From Hyphomicrobiaceae bacterium (GTDB lineage: Bacteria; Pseudomonadota; Alphaproteobacteria; Rhizobiales; Hyphomicrobiaceae), in assembly GCA_022842785.1 (NCBI GenBank), contig JALHOW010000003.1:62001-126000 (forward strand): a stretch of 64,000 nucleotides of DNA, in the 5' to 3' direction. Every line of letters starts with the position of its first letter. Within the stretch, counting starts at the first letter, position 1. This document shows positions 38,296-46,535 of the stretch, piece after piece. The translations under genes were made by a program, and so were the position numbers. Under the pieces are notes generated by a model, which did not search any database, had not been told where the DNA came from, and saw only the letters and a list, made by a program, of their open reading frames with translations.

Positions 38296-39411
38296 ATGGC
38301 CGATGGCGCGGGCCGCCAGCAGCACGAGCAGAAGAGCGAGCCGGCGCCGGAAGCGGGTGAACGCAAACTGCGCGCCCGCGTTCCACGCTGGGCGCTCGCT
38401 TTCCTCGTTGGCACCATTGGCGCCATCGTCTTCGTGTATTTTCGCCTGCCGCTGCCCTGGTACCTCGGCGCGCTCACAGCCTGCCTGATTGCCTCCGTCG
38501 CCGGGCTTCCCATCGAACGCCCGCGGCCGCTCGGCGGCCCACTCAGGGCGACACTCGGCGTCGCCGTCGGCTCGGCCTTCACACCGGCCATCCTCGGACA
38601 AGTCGGGGCCATGACGGTGAGCTTGCTCATTCTCGTGCCGTTCATGATCATCATCACGACGACGAGCATGACGTTCTACCGGCGCCTTGCCGGCTTCGAT
38701 CGCCCGACGGCCTTCTTCTCGGCCGTACCCGGCGGGCTCGCGGATATGACGGCCATGGCCGAGGCCTCGGGTGCCAACCAGCGCACGGTCATCCTCGTTC
38801 AGGCGACCCGCATCGTTCTGATCGTCTTTGCCGTACCGCTATGGCTGCAGCTGCACGATGGTCTCGTCGCCTCGACACCGTTCGCGAGCCCAGTGCGGCT
38901 TGCCGAGTCGAGCCTGATCGATCTCGCCACCCTCGTTGCCATGGCGGGCGCCGGCTGGGGAATTGCTCACTGGCTCGGCCTTGCCGGTGCGCCGATCGTC
39001 GGGCCGATGGTGGTGAGCGGGGCCGCCCATGCCCTCGGCTTCACGACCGTGCGGCTGCCTGTGGAATTGCTCATCTTCGCTCAAATCGGCGTCGGTGTGC
39101 TGCTCGGCTGCCAATTCCGCGGCCTGACGTTCAAGGAGTTCACCCACACCATGGTGTGGGGCATGTTAAATGCCATTGTCCTGCTCTCCGTGACGGCCGT
39201 CGTCGTGATCATGGTCGCTCAGCTGACAGGCTTCGATCAGGTCTCGGTGCTCATGGCCTTCGCGCCCGGCGGCCAGACCGAGCTCAATCTGCTCGCCTTT
39301 GTCCTGGGCGCGGACGTGGCTTATGTGGCGCTCCATCACCTCGCGCGCCTTGCCATCGTGATCCTGGGTGCCCAAATCGTCTTCAAGACCCAGAAGAGTT
39401 GGCGGCGCTGA
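38296..39411 (+). CDS. AbrB-family (PF05145) inner-membrane protein
   Basis: 371 residues with about ten membrane helices in two related halves. The conserved LPLPWYLGALTACLIAS and SAVPGGLADMTAMAEASGAN blocks, and the second-half FAPGGQTELNLLAFVLGADVAYVALHH, are those of the family once called ammonia-monooxygenase-like/AbrB. Members are membrane transport-like proteins of unsettled function. The charged N-terminal 30 residues may be cytosolic. It probably shares a transcript with the NupC-type gene. Confidence 0.88.
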   Translation: MADGAGRQQHEQKSEPAPEAGERKLRARVPRWALAFLVGTIGAIVFVYFRLPLPWYLGALTACLIASVAGLPIERPRPLGGPLRATLGVAVGSAFTPAILGQVGAMTVSLLILVPFMIIITTTSMTFYRRLAGFDRPTAFFSAVPGGLADMTAMAEASGANQRTVILVQATRIVLIVFAVPLWLQLHDGLVASTPFASPVRLAESSLIDLATLVAMAGAGWGIAHWLGLAGAPIVGPMVVSGAAHALGFTTVRLPVELLIFAQIGVGVLLGCQFRGLTFKEFTHTMVWGMLNAIVLLSVTAVVVIMVAQLTGFDQVSVLMAFAPGGQTELNLLAFVLGADVAYVALHHLARLAIVILGAQIVFKTQKSWRR

Positions 39412-39476
39412 AGGCTTGATTACGGCCACGCATTCCGCCATCTGACTCTCCTGTTCGCGGGCGGAGGCCGGTCGGG

Positions 39477-39890
39477 ATGAGCAAAGAGCCGAAATGGGCG
39501 CACGCGCGGGCGCCGACCCTGAAGGAGTTCGAGGATCTGGCCGCTGAAGCCTGGCAGCAGATCCCGGACACGTTCCGCGATCTGGCCAAGGAAGTGCTGA
39601 TCCGGATCGAGGATTTCGCAACCGAAGAAGTGCTCGACAGCCTGGGCATCGAGAACGAGTTCGATCTCATGGGCCTCTATCAAGGCGTCAGCCTCGAGCG
39701 GAAAAGCGTGATGGACGTCGCGCAGGAGCCGGACACGGTCATTCTTTATCGGCGCCCGATTCTCGATTATTGGGCGGACAGCGACGAGACACTCGGCACG
39801 CTTGTCACGCACGTGCTCGTGCATGAAATCGGCCATCATTTCGGTTTGTCGGACGCCGACATGGAGGCCATCGAGGCTAAGGCCGGATAG
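39477..39890 (+). CDS. Small zincin-like metallopeptidase (PF06262 family)
   Basis: 137-residue soluble protein with the HExxH motif HEIGHHFGLSD near residue 122 and conserved LYQGVSL and TVILYRRPILD stretches. This is the metallopeptidase/DUF1025 family of minimal gluzincin-like proteins. No signal peptide is present. The ATG at 39477 follows a GGAGG-type site. It lies 65 bp after the AbrB-family gene and before another HExxH protein. Confidence 0.87.
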   Translation: MSKEPKWAHARAPTLKEFEDLAAEAWQQIPDTFRDLAKEVLIRIEDFATEEVLDSLGIENEFDLMGLYQGVSLERKSVMDVAQEPDTVILYRRPILDYWADSDETLGTLVTHVLVHEIGHHFGLSDADMEAIEAKAG

Positions 39891-40048
39891 TGCAGCGCTC
39901 CATGTTGTCAAGGTGTGGCCCCCGCGCCGCGGCATCGGAGGTCGATGGTCAAATCCTGGATGTCGCATTGAAAGAGCGGCCAGTCCGGGCAATGATCATC
40001 CGGCGGGCTCGCGGGAATGCGGCGGTTTCTGGAGAGGGTCGTACTGTG

Positions 40049-40588
40049 ATGTTTACGCGCGCATTTCTTTGCCTGGCGGGATCTCGCTTGGCGAAGTTCT
40101 CGGGCGCCGTACTCATGCTCGCGGCTGTGGCGACTTCTGGTGCGCTCGCGCAGTCCGCGCCTACGCCCGAGGGTTATGCAGCCCACGTGGGCAGCTCGAA
40201 GATCATTCCACCCGGCGGCCTGCGCCTCGATGGGCGGAAAATGACCTGCGGACAACGCCCAACGGTGATCGACGACCAGCTCGACGACTATGGCGCGGCC
40301 TATCCGGGTTTTCTGATCCTCAACTCCAAGCTGATGGCGCGGGTGCCGACGTCGGTGAAGCTCTGGATCTACGCCCATGAGTGCGGCCACCAGTTCCGCG
40401 GTCCAGACGAGGAAACCGCCGACTGCTTCGCCGTGCAGCGCGGACGGCGACAGGGTTGGCTGACACCGGAAGGGCTGGAGGAGATTTGCGCCTTTATCCG
40501 CCCATCCAAGGGCTCGAGCATGCACTTCTCCGGCTCGCATCGCTGCGAATCCATGCGTCGCTGCTTCGCCGATCCCAAAGTGCGCTGA
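40049..40588 (+). CDS. Exported HExxH protein, putative zinc metalloprotease
   Basis: 179 residues. A signal peptide with a Leu/Ala-rich core ends near GALAQSAP (cleavage about residue 34). The mature domain contains HECGH (around residue 112) and eleven residues later EETADCFAVQ. HExxH followed by E-x-x-A-D is the zinc-ligand pattern of gluzincins. The pattern makes a periplasmic protease likely, but I do not recognise a named family. The frame is open upstream to a GTG at 39890. The ATG at 40049 was chosen because GGAGAGGG precedes it and it exposes the signal peptide. Confidence 0.75.
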   Translation: MFTRAFLCLAGSRLAKFSGAVLMLAAVATSGALAQSAPTPEGYAAHVGSSKIIPPGGLRLDGRKMTCGQRPTVIDDQLDDYGAAYPGFLILNSKLMARVPTSVKLWIYAHECGHQFRGPDEETADCFAVQRGRRQGWLTPEGLEEICAFIRPSKGSSMHFSGSHRCESMRRCFADPKVR

Positions 40589-40642
40589 TAGCGTATTCCC
40601 GATAGTAATCCCCGCGCGGCGGCTGGGACGTACCGTGGCGCC

Positions 40643-41074
40643 ATGCGCGCCCTCGATCTTGCGTTGAAGCTGCTCGGCCTCGCCGATGTGATCTGTGCCT
40701 GGCAGGCGAAGCTCGCACGCCTCGATAAGGCGCAGCGCGGCAAGGTCGCCGAGTACGCCGAGGCCGTGGCCTGCTCGCTTGCGCGCATGGCAGGCGCACT
40801 CGAGCGGCTGGAGCGGAACTCGGCGGACCGTGTGGCCCGACGCACGGCATTACGCGAGATCGGGCGGCTCACCGGATATGTCGAGACGATCGTGACGACG
40901 CTCAGGGGGCATGTGGACGGCCGCCGGCTCGCCGGCGTCGAGCGACGCCTTCAGGCCCTCTCGAATGAGGAAGGTCTTGAAGGCGCACTCATCCGCGTCG
41001 AACCGCGCCGCATCGAGCACATCGTCGCCGCCGAGGGCTACATGCGGGCGCTGGCAGACAGCCTGCGCGCTTGA
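40643..41074 (+). CDS. Hypothetical all-helical protein
   Basis: 143 residues, rich in Ala, Leu, Arg and Glu, with no membrane segment or signal peptide. Helical heptad patterns run from residue 35 to 100. No motif identifies a family. The basic character (many Arg) could suit binding to nucleic acid or partner proteins. It follows the exported protease-like gene by 54 bp and ends four bases before the convergent porin-like gene. The ribosome site is weak. Confidence 0.6.
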   Translation: MRALDLALKLLGLADVICAWQAKLARLDKAQRGKVAEYAEAVACSLARMAGALERLERNSADRVARRTALREIGRLTGYVETIVTTLRGHVDGRRLAGVERRLQALSNEEGLEGALIRVEPRRIEHIVAAEGYMRALADSLRA

Positions 41075-41078
41075 GCCG

Positions 41079-41861
41079 CTAGAACGGCAGCAACGTCGCC
41101 AAGGCCGGCGCGTCCATCTTGTAGTTCAACCGCGCCAGAACCGAGTGGCTGTCGAGGTCTATATGCGAGCGATATCGCCCGATAAGCGCACCGTTACTTA
41201 CCTGAACAATATCGGCCGACGCCTTACCATCTAACGTTACGTAGTTGTATTCCACACCGAGCATCAGGTTCGGCAGAATCGGATACTCCATACCGGCACC
41301 CAGTACCCATCCCGTATAGAAGTGACGGCTGCGGGAGAGCCAGTTGGCGCCGACGCCTGCCCCGAAATTGTCGTCAGTAGAAAGTGCGATCGATGCACCG
41401 GCTGTGCCGATCTTCGCATAGCCGAGAACATTGCCCCAAGAATAGCCGACACGCGACGACGACATCACTAGATAGTTCATCCGAGCAGACATCGTGCCGC
41501 TGTTACTACCCCCCCACAGGTCGACGTCCCGCTTGATGTCCGTATCGAAACCGCTCGACAGAGATAGTTCGCCGCCGAATACCCAATTGCCGCGCTGGAC
41601 CATGTAGCCGATTTGCGTGCCCCAAATGCCCGCGCCGACATCAAAGCCCGTCGGGCGATTGGCGGCGCTGCCAAACGGATAGTCGGATCGCCAGTCGATA
41701 TCGCCAGAGGCATAGCCCCCATGCAGACCGACATAAACGCTGGTCCAATTGTAGAGCGCCCCGGGGGCCTCTTTCAGATCCTGAGCTTGCACGGCCGCAC
41801 CACCCAAAGCCAGAACGCTACACGTCGCAAACAGCGTCCCTAGTGCCCTGATGGCCCGCAT
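41079..41861 (-). CDS. Outer-membrane beta-barrel protein (Omp25/31-like)
   Basis: 260 residues. A signal peptide (cleavage after AVQA) precedes a mature protein with alternating beta strands. Typical alphaproteobacterial features are NWTSVYVGLHGGYASGD at the start, GTQIGYMVQRGNWVFGGE, and GAGMEYPILPNLMLGVEYNYV near the end. The last residue is Phe, as required for barrel insertion by BAM. Its base composition is lower in GC than the neighbours. The ATG at 41861 was chosen over 41939 because it starts the signal peptide. Confidence 0.9.
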   Translation of the reverse strand: MRAIRALGTLFATCSVLALGGAAVQAQDLKEAPGALYNWTSVYVGLHGGYASGDIDWRSDYPFGSAANRPTGFDVGAGIWGTQIGYMVQRGNWVFGGELSLSSGFDTDIKRDVDLWGGSNSGTMSARMNYLVMSSSRVGYSWGNVLGYAKIGTAGASIALSTDDNFGAGVGANWLSRSRHFYTGWVLGAGMEYPILPNLMLGVEYNYVTLDGKASADIVQVSNGALIGRYRSHIDLDSHSVLARLNYKMDAPALATLLPF

Positions 41862-41945
41862 GATCGATCCCGTATTATCCTGCCAAAGTCTGACCGCGTG
41901 CCTACGCCGATTCGGCTTGTGGGTCTCCGACCGAGGCATAATCGC

Positions 41946-42842
41946 CTAACGATGGCTTAACGCGTGTGCCTGTCCCGCCTCCCAGGCAATGAGCGCGCGC
42001 TTGCGCGTGAGCCCCCAGTAGTAACCGCCGAGCGATCCGTCGCCGCGCAGCGCGCGGTGACAGGGCACCACGAACGAAATGGGATTTCTCCCATTGGCCG
42101 TCCCGACGGCGCGGGATGCCGTGGGATGCCTTAGGTATTGCGCGATCTGCGTGTAGCTGACGAGCGCGCCGAGCGGGATTTTCAGCAGCGCTTGCCATAC
42201 CTGCAGATCGAACGGCGTTCCGATCAAGGTCAGCGGAACGCACGGACCCGGACTCGATCCCGGCAGGCTGAAGATGCGCGCGGCCAAGTCCCCGGTGTCG
42301 CGGGGCGCCTCGCGGAAGCGCGCCCTGGGCCAGCGGCCCATCATGTCTTCCAGCGCGTTGCCCCTTCCCTGCGCCCGATCCTCGTCGACGAAAGCCAGGC
42401 CACAAATGCCGCCCTCGGTCATGAGCAGTAGCGCCTCGCCGAAAGGACTGGCGTGAAACCCATACGTGATATCCAGACCCGCCCCCCGGCGGCGATCCTC
42501 ATCCGTGATGGCCGACGCGATCTGGACATCGAAGGCATGGATCGGCCCGCCGGCTGTCGGATCCACGCCGAGCGCGTTCAACGAGGCCCGCAGTCGGTCG
42601 CGCGCATACCCGGCACCGATGGCGTGCACGAATTCCGCGAGCGAGAGCCCGCACCAGCGCCCGAGTAGTCGCTCGAGTTCGGCCACGCCGAGACCGGTAT
42701 TCGCTGCGACATCGCCAATCCCGCACGGGTTCCCGGCTGACGCCACCAGGGCGGCTATGGCCCGCTGCACGGCGTCACAATCGGCGGGCGATGTGCTCCC
42801 GCCAGCGGATTGCGCGGTCCCGCGCTGGATCTTGAGTTGCAT
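41946..42842 (-). CDS. ada: Ada-type methylated-DNA--protein-cysteine methyltransferase
   Basis: 298 residues. An AraC-type helix-turn-helix half (about residues 40-100) precedes an alkyltransferase domain. The active-site cysteine lies in VVPCHRAL (PCHR motif), with the NGRNPISF and GGYYWGL context. It takes alkyl groups from O6-alkylguanine onto itself and can control gene expression. The N-terminal Ada zinc/phosphotriester domain with its four cysteines is missing, so it should not repair phosphotriesters. The ATG at 42842 follows AGAGGG. The 84 bp to the porin gene hold nothing obvious. Confidence 0.9.
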   Translation of the reverse strand: MQLKIQRGTAQSAGGSTSPADCDAVQRAIAALVASAGNPCGIGDVAANTGLGVAELERLLGRWCGLSLAEFVHAIGAGYARDRLRASLNALGVDPTAGGPIHAFDVQIASAITDEDRRRGAGLDITYGFHASPFGEALLLMTEGGICGLAFVDEDRAQGRGNALEDMMGRWPRARFREAPRDTGDLAARIFSLPGSSPGPCVPLTLIGTPFDLQVWQALLKIPLGALVSYTQIAQYLRHPTASRAVGTANGRNPISFVVPCHRALRGDGSLGGYYWGLTRKRALIAWEAGQAHALSHR

Positions 42843-43033
42843 CAGAACCCTCTTACCCTCAATCGGAGGGCGGCGCCCGCCTGCCCATTGCCGGTACGGA
42901 ACAACGTACTCCCGCATTCCTCGCTCAGGCCCCCAGCCGGGGTGTGCCTTGCCGAGCGTGCGGATTGGGCCTAGGTCATGGACTTACGACACTTCCGGCG
43001 GCCCCGATCGGCTGCCCCGCGCGGAAAGCACGC

Positions 43034-43627
43034 ATGTTCACAGGAATCATCACAGGTGTTGGCACCGTCCTCGCCGCCGAAGGCGGACGGTTCACAATCC
43101 GCTCCGACTATCGGGCCGCCTCGATCGATCTCGGCGCATCCATTTGCCATGATGGCGTGTGCCTGACGGTCACCAGCGTCGAGGCCGAGGGAGCGGGTAG
43201 CCGCTATACCCTCGACGTCTCGAACGAAACCCTGTCGCTGACCACGCTCGGCGACTGGCGGGCGGGTCGGACGATCAACCTCGAGCGCGCGCTCAAAGCC
43301 GGAGACGAACTCGGCGGACACATCGTCTCAGGTCATGTCGATGGTGTCGCACGCATTGCGGATATGCGCCCCGACGGAGACAGCCGCCGCCTCACTTTCG
43401 AGGTGCCCGAGGGGCTGGCCCCATTCATTGCGCCTAAAGGATCGGTCGCGCTCGACGGCGCATCGCTCACCGTCAACGAGGTGGACGGCGCCCGCTTTGG
43501 CGTGAACCTCATTCCGCATACCTTGACGGTGACCACGTGGGGGGGCAAAAAGCCCGGCGATCGCATCAACATCGAGATCGATCCCCTCGCGCGCTATGTA
43601 GCGCGCCTTCTGGAGATGCGCCGGTGA
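43034..43627 (+). CDS. ribE: Riboflavin synthase alpha chain
   Basis: 197-residue enzyme that dismutates two 6,7-dimethyl-8-ribityllumazine molecules into riboflavin. The two lumazine-binding repeats are visible: MFTGIITGVG...HDGVCLTVT and GGHIVSGHVDGVARI...LDGASLTVN. It starts the ribE-ribB-ribH-nusB operon. The stop codon overlaps the GTG start of ribB (GTGA). No FMN riboswitch is visible in the 191 bp upstream. Confidence 0.96.
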   Translation: MFTGIITGVGTVLAAEGGRFTIRSDYRAASIDLGASICHDGVCLTVTSVEAEGAGSRYTLDVSNETLSLTTLGDWRAGRTINLERALKAGDELGGHIVSGHVDGVARIADMRPDGDSRRLTFEVPEGLAPFIAPKGSVALDGASLTVNEVDGARFGVNLIPHTLTVTTWGGKKPGDRINIEIDPLARYVARLLEMRR

Positions 43628-44796
43628 CGAACGGCCCGACCAACGAACTCGCCGACCTCGCGCGCGTTGCCTACTCCGAGGGGAAGGGCATCGTTTCGCC
43701 AATCGCGGATATTCTCGACGACCTGCGCAACGGCCGCATGGTCATCCTCGTCGACGCCGAGGATCGCGAGAACGAGGGCGACCTCGTCATCCCGGCGCAG
43801 ATGGCGACGCCCGACTCGATCAATTTCATGGCCAAGTACGGGCGAGGCCTCATCTGTCTCTCGATGACCGAGCAGCGCGCCCATCAGCTGCGCCTCGAGC
43901 TCATGACGCGCAACAACGGCGCGCGCAACCGCACGGCCTTCACCGTCTCGATCGAGGCCAAGGAAGGTATTGCGACCGGCATCTCCGCCCACGACCGCGC
44001 GCTCACCATCGCGACGGCTATCGATCCGGGCAAGACGCACGACGACATCGTCTCTCCGGGCCATGTCTTCCCGCTCGTTGCGCGCGAAGGTGGCGTGCTC
44101 GTCCGCGCCGGCCACACGGAAGCCTCGGTCGATCTCGCGCGCATGGCCGGCCTGCTGCCGGCCGGCGTCATCTGCGAGATCATGAACGACGACGGTACCA
44201 TGGCCCGCCTGCCGGACCTCGTCTCGTTCGCGCAGCGCCACGGCCTCAAGATCGGGACCATCGAGGACCTGATCGCCTATCGCCTGCAGAACGACCGCAT
44301 CGTCAATCGCACGGCCTCGCGCAAGGTTGACAGCACGTTCGGCGGCACCTTCGATCTGCACGTCTACGAGACGACCGTCGATCCGGTCGAGCATCTGGTG
44401 CTTGTGCGCGGCGATCTGAGTGGGCCTGAGCCGGTGCTCGTGCGCGTGCACGCTGTCAATATGCCGGCCGACCTTCTCGGCATCGGTGTTCCCAACAGGC
44501 CCGACGCTTTCCTGCAGAAATGCTTGCAAATGATCGCAGCGGAAGGCCGCGGCGCCATCGTGCTCATTCGCGATCTCAGACCGCGCTCGCTGTCCACCTG
44601 GCTCGCCGAGCGCGAGCAACCCAAGACGCCACAGGCGCGCGCCGAACGCCGCCGCGTGGAGATCGGCATTGGCGCCCAGATCCTCCGCGATCTCGGCGTC
44701 ACGGATATGGAACTGCTGACCAACGTGCCGCGCTCGCGTTACGTCGGCATCGAGGGCTACGGCCTTCGCATCGTTGGCACGCGAGAGGTACGGTAA
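43624..44796 (+). CDS. ribB: 3,4-dihydroxy-2-butanone-4-phosphate synthase with degenerate GTP cyclohydrolase II tail
   Basis: 390 residues. The N-terminal DHBP synthase domain (about 1-215) has [15 protein letters not shown] and the [23 protein letters not shown] catalytic region. The C-terminal part (about 220-390) has the GTP cyclohydrolase II fold outline but lacks the zinc cysteines (C-x-SEC-...CDCG) and the GQEGRG-like catalytic stretch. It therefore probably supplies only the ribulose-5-phosphate branch. Start is the GTG at 43624 with GGAG eight bases upstream. It overlaps ribE by 4 bp. Confidence 0.94.
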   Translation: MTNGPTNELADLARVAYSEGKGIVSPIADILDDLRNGRMVILVDAEDRENEGDLVIPAQMATPDSINFMAKYGRGLICLSMTEQRAHQLRLELMTRNNGARNRTAFTVSIEAKEGIATGISAHDRALTIATAIDPGKTHDDIVSPGHVFPLVAREGGVLVRAGHTEASVDLARMAGLLPAGVICEIMNDDGTMARLPDLVSFAQRHGLKIGTIEDLIAYRLQNDRIVNRTASRKVDSTFGGTFDLHVYETTVDPVEHLVLVRGDLSGPEPVLVRVHAVNMPADLLGIGVPNRPDAFLQKCLQMIAAEGRGAIVLIRDLRPRSLSTWLAEREQPKTPQARAERRRVEIGIGAQILRDLGVTDMELLTNVPRSRYVGIEGYGLRIVGTREVR

Positions 44797-44801
44797 AGAA
44801 T

Positions 44802-45302
44802 ATGGCCGGCAGAGGCACACCCATTGGCCCGCGCGGCAAGGTCGACGCGCACATTCTCATCATCGAGGCGCCTTACTACGAGGATGTGAGCGCTGCGCTG
44901 ATCGAGGGCGCGCTCGCGGTGCTCGATGCGCATGGCTGCACGTACGAGCGCATTGTCGTTCCGGGCGCACTGGAGATTCCGCAGGTACTCGCCGTCAGCG
45001 CTGCGTCAGGCCGTTTCGACGAAGGCGATCCGCAGCCTATTGATGGCGTGATCGCGCTCGGCTGCGTCATTCGCGGCGAGACCTCGCACTACGATATCGT
45101 GTGCAACAACGCCAATCACTGGCTCATGCAGACGGCCATGGACCTCGCGCTCCCCGTCGGCAATGCCATTCTCACCGTCGATACGCACGCCCAGGCTATG
45201 GCGCGTGCGGAAGGCGGCCTCGCCGGCAAGGGTGGGGACGCCGCGCGTGCGTGCCTCAAGCTCATCGAGATCGGCCAAGACTTCGCCAGGCCACAATCAT
45301 GA
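44802..45302 (+). CDS. ribH: 6,7-dimethyl-8-ribityllumazine synthase
   Basis: 166 residues. It condenses the ribB product with the aminouracil intermediate. The conserved VPGALEIPQVL and IALGCVIRGETSHYDIVCNN motifs, the latter with the phosphate-binding and catalytic His region, are present. A short N-terminal extension of about 12 residues is common in alphaproteobacteria. It lies 5 bp downstream of ribB, and its stop overlaps the nusB start (ATGA). Confidence 0.96.
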   Translation: MAGRGTPIGPRGKVDAHILIIEAPYYEDVSAALIEGALAVLDAHGCTYERIVVPGALEIPQVLAVSAASGRFDEGDPQPIDGVIALGCVIRGETSHYDIVCNNANHWLMQTAMDLALPVGNAILTVDTHAQAMARAEGGLAGKGGDAARACLKLIEIGQDFARPQS

Positions 45303-45790
45303 GGACGCCCGCCAACGATCCGCGGCCGCTCGCGCCCCGCAGCGCCGCGCGGCTCAGCGCCGTTCAGGCTCTCTACCAGATGGATCTCGCCGAGACCGAT
45401 CTCAACAATGTCATCGGCCAGTTCAATCTGCACCACTTCGGCGAGAAGGCAGAAGACAAGTCCGTTGCCGCCGCCGACCGCGATTTCTTCGCGGCCATCC
45501 TGCGTGGTGTCGTCCGCCGCCAGCGCGAGATCGATCCGATCGTCGATGCTCAGCTCGCCGAGGGCTGGCGGCTGACGCGTGTCGATTCCACGTTGCGAGC
45601 GATCTTGCGCGCCGGTGTCTTCGAGCTGATCGAGCGCGCGGACGTGCCGGCCCGCGTCGTCATCAGCGAGTATGTCGAGGTCGCCAAGGCCTTCTTCAGC
45701 GAAGACGAGCCGCGCGTCGTCAACGGCGTCCTCGACAAAATCGCGCGGCGCACGCGCGAGGCCGAATTCACGCCGCCCAGCGGCGACTGA
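45299..45790 (+). CDS. nusB: Transcription antitermination factor NusB
   Basis: 163-residue all-helical RNA-binding protein. The N-terminal ARLSAVQALYQMDL and the C-terminal EYVEVAKAFFSEDEPRVVNGVLDKIAR are the family signatures. With NusE it binds boxA to allow rRNA antitermination. Coupling to ribH is a widely conserved arrangement. It is the last gene of the operon. Confidence 0.96.
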   Translation: MRTPANDPRPLAPRSAARLSAVQALYQMDLAETDLNNVIGQFNLHHFGEKAEDKSVAAADRDFFAAILRGVVRRQREIDPIVDAQLAEGWRLTRVDSTLRAILRAGVFELIERADVPARVVISEYVEVAKAFFSEDEPRVVNGVLDKIARRTREAEFTPPSGD

Positions 45791-45817
45791 CGGCAGCAAC
45801 GTCACAAGGGGGAAGGC

Positions 45818-46399
45818 ATGCTGACCCTCTATTTCGCGCCCGGCGCCAGCTCCATGGCGCCCCACATCGCGCTCCATGAGATCGGCGTGCCCTTCGAGGC
45901 GCGCGCGATCTCGTTCATGCGGAAAGAGAACCGGACGGCCGCCTATCTGGCGCTCAACCCCGAAGGTAAAGTCCCGACGCTTCTCATCGACGGCCGCCCG
46001 CTCACCGAGGTGGCCGCCATCCTCTTCTATCTGGCTCGCCGCTTTCCCGATGCGCGCCTGATCCCAGAGGACGATCCGGAGGCCGAGGCGCACATTTTAT
46101 CCTGGATGTCGTTCATTGCAGCGACCATCCATCCGGCGCGCCGCCGTGGCCTCGAGCACGCACAGGCGATCTATGCCATTGCCGACAAACGCCTCGGCAT
46201 GCGGCCCTGGATCGCCGGCGCGTACTCCATTGCCGACATCCATCTCTTTCGCCTGTACTGGCGCTTTTTCAATTCCCTCAAACCCGAAGCCGGCGCGTTC
46301 CCGCGCCTCGACGCTCACTATCAGCGCATGATGGCCCGTCCGGCCGTCCAGAAGACGATCGAGGCCGAGGCCGCTATCGGCTACGAGCTGCCGGCTTGA
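45818..46399 (+). CDS. Glutathione S-transferase family protein
   Basis: 193 residues with a thioredoxin-like N-terminal domain and a helical C-terminal domain. The start MLTLYFAPGASSMAPHIALHEIGVPFEA carries the catalytic Ser/Cys region of beta-class-like enzymes. LNPEGKVPTLLIDGRPLTEVAAIL contains the glutathione-binding cis-proline and Glu-Val motif. Substrate unknown. It follows nusB by 27 bp and may be read through. Confidence 0.88.
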   Translation: MLTLYFAPGASSMAPHIALHEIGVPFEARAISFMRKENRTAAYLALNPEGKVPTLLIDGRPLTEVAAILFYLARRFPDARLIPEDDPEAEAHILSWMSFIAATIHPARRRGLEHAQAIYAIADKRLGMRPWIAGAYSIADIHLFRLYWRFFNSLKPEAGAFPRLDAHYQRMMARPAVQKTIEAEAAIGYELPA

Positions 46400-46535
46400 G
46401 CGACCGTCTCCTGTCGCCGCAACCAAAGGTCCGCTGACCGAATTGTGCTACAAAGTCATGATTCCTGGGGAGGATAAGGCCTGATGCCGTACATCGTGCC
46501 GCATCCCCCGAGGTGCCCGGAACGACTGTGAGCGC

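Noticed and set aside
42843-43033. FMN riboswitch upstream of ribE
   Set aside because: No RFN-element consensus is present in the 191-bp gap.
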